Below are positions 4,929-5,544 of a stretch of DNA of 5,544 nt, one piece after another. Origin of the DNA: an uncultured Clostridia bacterium (lineage in GTDB: Bacteria > Bacillota > Clostridia > Oscillospirales > Acutalibacteraceae). Under the pieces are notes generated by a model that searched no databases, was not told the origin of the DNA, and worked only from the letters and a program-made list of their open reading frames with translations. The stretch covers positions 1 to 5,544 of the forward strand of contig CAMJYS010000052.1 of assembly GCA_946410005.1 (NCBI GenBank). Reading direction: 5' to 3'. Position 1 is the stretch's first letter, and every line of letters starts with the position of its first letter. The translations under genes were made by a program, and so were the position numbers.

Positions 4929-5201
4929 TTAAACTGTTTTTCCAAACAATATGAAAATCAAGTAGTATACTACGATGATAATTATAGATGCTAGAAGAGA
5001 GAAGAATCCGAATATATATCCGGTAACTGCAAATATAAATGGCGACATCAAAAGTAAGAACGCCAATAAGCTTGAAAGACAGTCGAATATTTTACGACTA
5101 GTAGAATTGTTCGGACACGACAACTCTATCCTATGAAAGATACCGATAAATATAAATGTTGCGAAAAACGCAGCAACAAAGAAGATTAAAAATTTTTCCA
5201 T
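4929..5201 (-). CDS. Small three-helix membrane protein (90 residues)
   Basis: The ATG at 5201 follows AGGAGG by eight bases; that site overlaps the TAG stop of the upstream relative. Hydrophobic segments at about residues 4-22, 45-64 and 66-86 suggest three membrane passes. Between the first two is a polar loop, HRIELSCPNNSTSRKIFD (23-40). The loop core IELSC and STSRKIF is shared with the neighbouring 5214-5543 product, as is SPFIFA (53-58) at the start of the last hydrophobic block. The family is unknown to me. Holin, immunity or superinfection-exclusion roles are possible for a small phage membrane protein, but nothing here proves any of them. Part of its 3' end is duplicated at 4671-4696. 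Confidence 0.82.
   Translation of the reverse strand: MEKFLIFFVAAFFATFIFIGIFHRIELSCPNNSTSRKIFDCLSSLLAFLLLMSPFIFAVTGYIFGFFSLLASIIIIVVYYLIFILFGKTV
4948..4973. repeat. 26-base exact repeat, copy inside the membrane-protein gene
   Basis: This is the source copy of the sequence stranded at 4671-4696, in frame as the VVYYLIFI segment of the third membrane helix. It contains the palindrome GTAGTATACTAC (4962-4973). Because this copy is coding, the palindrome may be only a by-product of the protein sequence. Confidence 0.85.
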
Positions 5202-5213
5202 GATAATAACCTC

Positions 5214-5543
5214 CTATTTAGAAAGAAATTGACCGATGACCGCTGTTATAATTAAATACACGACTATAATTATTAACGACGCTATCACGGTTATGAAATT
5301 AAACAGACAACCGGCTATAGCAAATATAAAAGGAGACAACCAAACAATATTAGCCATCACGGTTGTAATGACATTGAATATTTTTCTTGATGTCGAACCA
5401 TCAGCGCAAGACAGTTCTATTTTATAAAAAATTCCAGTGAAGATAAACGTAAACGCCCATCCGGCATTAGATACCATTGTTCCATATTGGCAACATATGC
5501 GCTTATCTTCATCTATTTTGTGATAAAACAAGCGATTAAACAA
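5214..5543 (-). CDS. Small membrane protein related to its downstream neighbour; 5' end open
   Basis: The frame runs to the window edge, so the true start cannot be fixed. The first possible start in view is a TTG at 5543. An internal ATG at 5477 would give 87 residues, close to the 90 of the neighbouring relative, but has only a weak upstream GGA. From about residue 31 of the open frame it aligns with the 4929-5201 product throughout: FIFTGIFYKIELSC, GSTSRKIF, LSPFIFAIAG and IASLIIIVVYLI. Hydrophobic segments at about 28-40, 61-81 and 83-104 suggest three membrane passes with the same polar loop. If the upstream part is translated, it adds a polar, cysteine-containing N terminus (DEDKRICC). 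The gene ends in TAG within the next gene's AGGAGG. Function unknown. Confidence 0.75.
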   Translation of the reverse strand: MFNRLFYHKIDEDKRICCQYGTMVSNAGWAFTFIFTGIFYKIELSCADGSTSRKIFNVITTVMANIVWLSPFIFAIAGCLFNFITVIASLIIIVVYLIITAVIGQFLSK

Positions 5544-5544
5544 A

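Noticed and set aside
1..5544. tRNA or other structured RNA genes
   Set aside because: No cloverleaf-like pattern or tRNA T-arm sequence (GTTCGAATC type) was seen on either strand by eye; a tRNAscan or Rfam search was not possible here.

Overview
The window is AT-rich DNA carrying one tightly packed leftward (minus-strand) operon of ten small to medium genes that fills about positions 336 to 5543, followed at its 3' end by a gene-free, strongly repetitive stretch (1-335). Nearly every gene is preceded by a strong AGGAGG-type Shine-Dalgarno site, genes are separated by 4-41 bases or overlap, and most products are short proteins of no recognised family. The only gene with a clear function is a class II (adenosylcobalamin-dependent) ribonucleotide reductase. 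This combination (one-directional packing, many orphan microproteins, a nucleotide-metabolism enzyme without cellular neighbours) suggests a bacteriophage, or a phage-like element, of a low-GC Bacillota host. No virion or replication gene lies in the window to prove that.

In transcription order (right to left) the operon holds: two related small membrane proteins (5214-5543, open at the window edge, and 4929-5201); five related 72-104 residue soluble proteins (4693-4911, 4418-4651, 4153-4401, 3852-4166, 3596-3847); the ribonucleotide reductase (1012-3585); and three more small proteins (795-995 with a GTG start, 667-798, 336-683). Stop codons often lie in or beside the next gene's ribosome-binding site, so translation is probably coupled along the mRNA. 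No promoter is visible inside the operon, so it is probably driven from beyond the right edge.

The right half has clearly grown by tandem duplication. The five-protein family shares the pattern Y-E-DG-Y-I-P-CD-AxN-D-F and forms two subgroups. Two members share a 31-base identical block, and two others are about 90% identical over 80 bases. A 26-base piece of the membrane-protein gene's 3' end is stranded between two family members and marks a past unequal crossover.

The left 335 bases hold many copies of the decamer AAAAGTGGGC in both orientations, two hairpins made from it, and two 16-base AT palindromes embedded in a 30-base direct repeat 63 bases apart. No protein explains this region. 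It could be an origin, a transcript-end structure or a protein-binding array, but the sequence does not decide between them.
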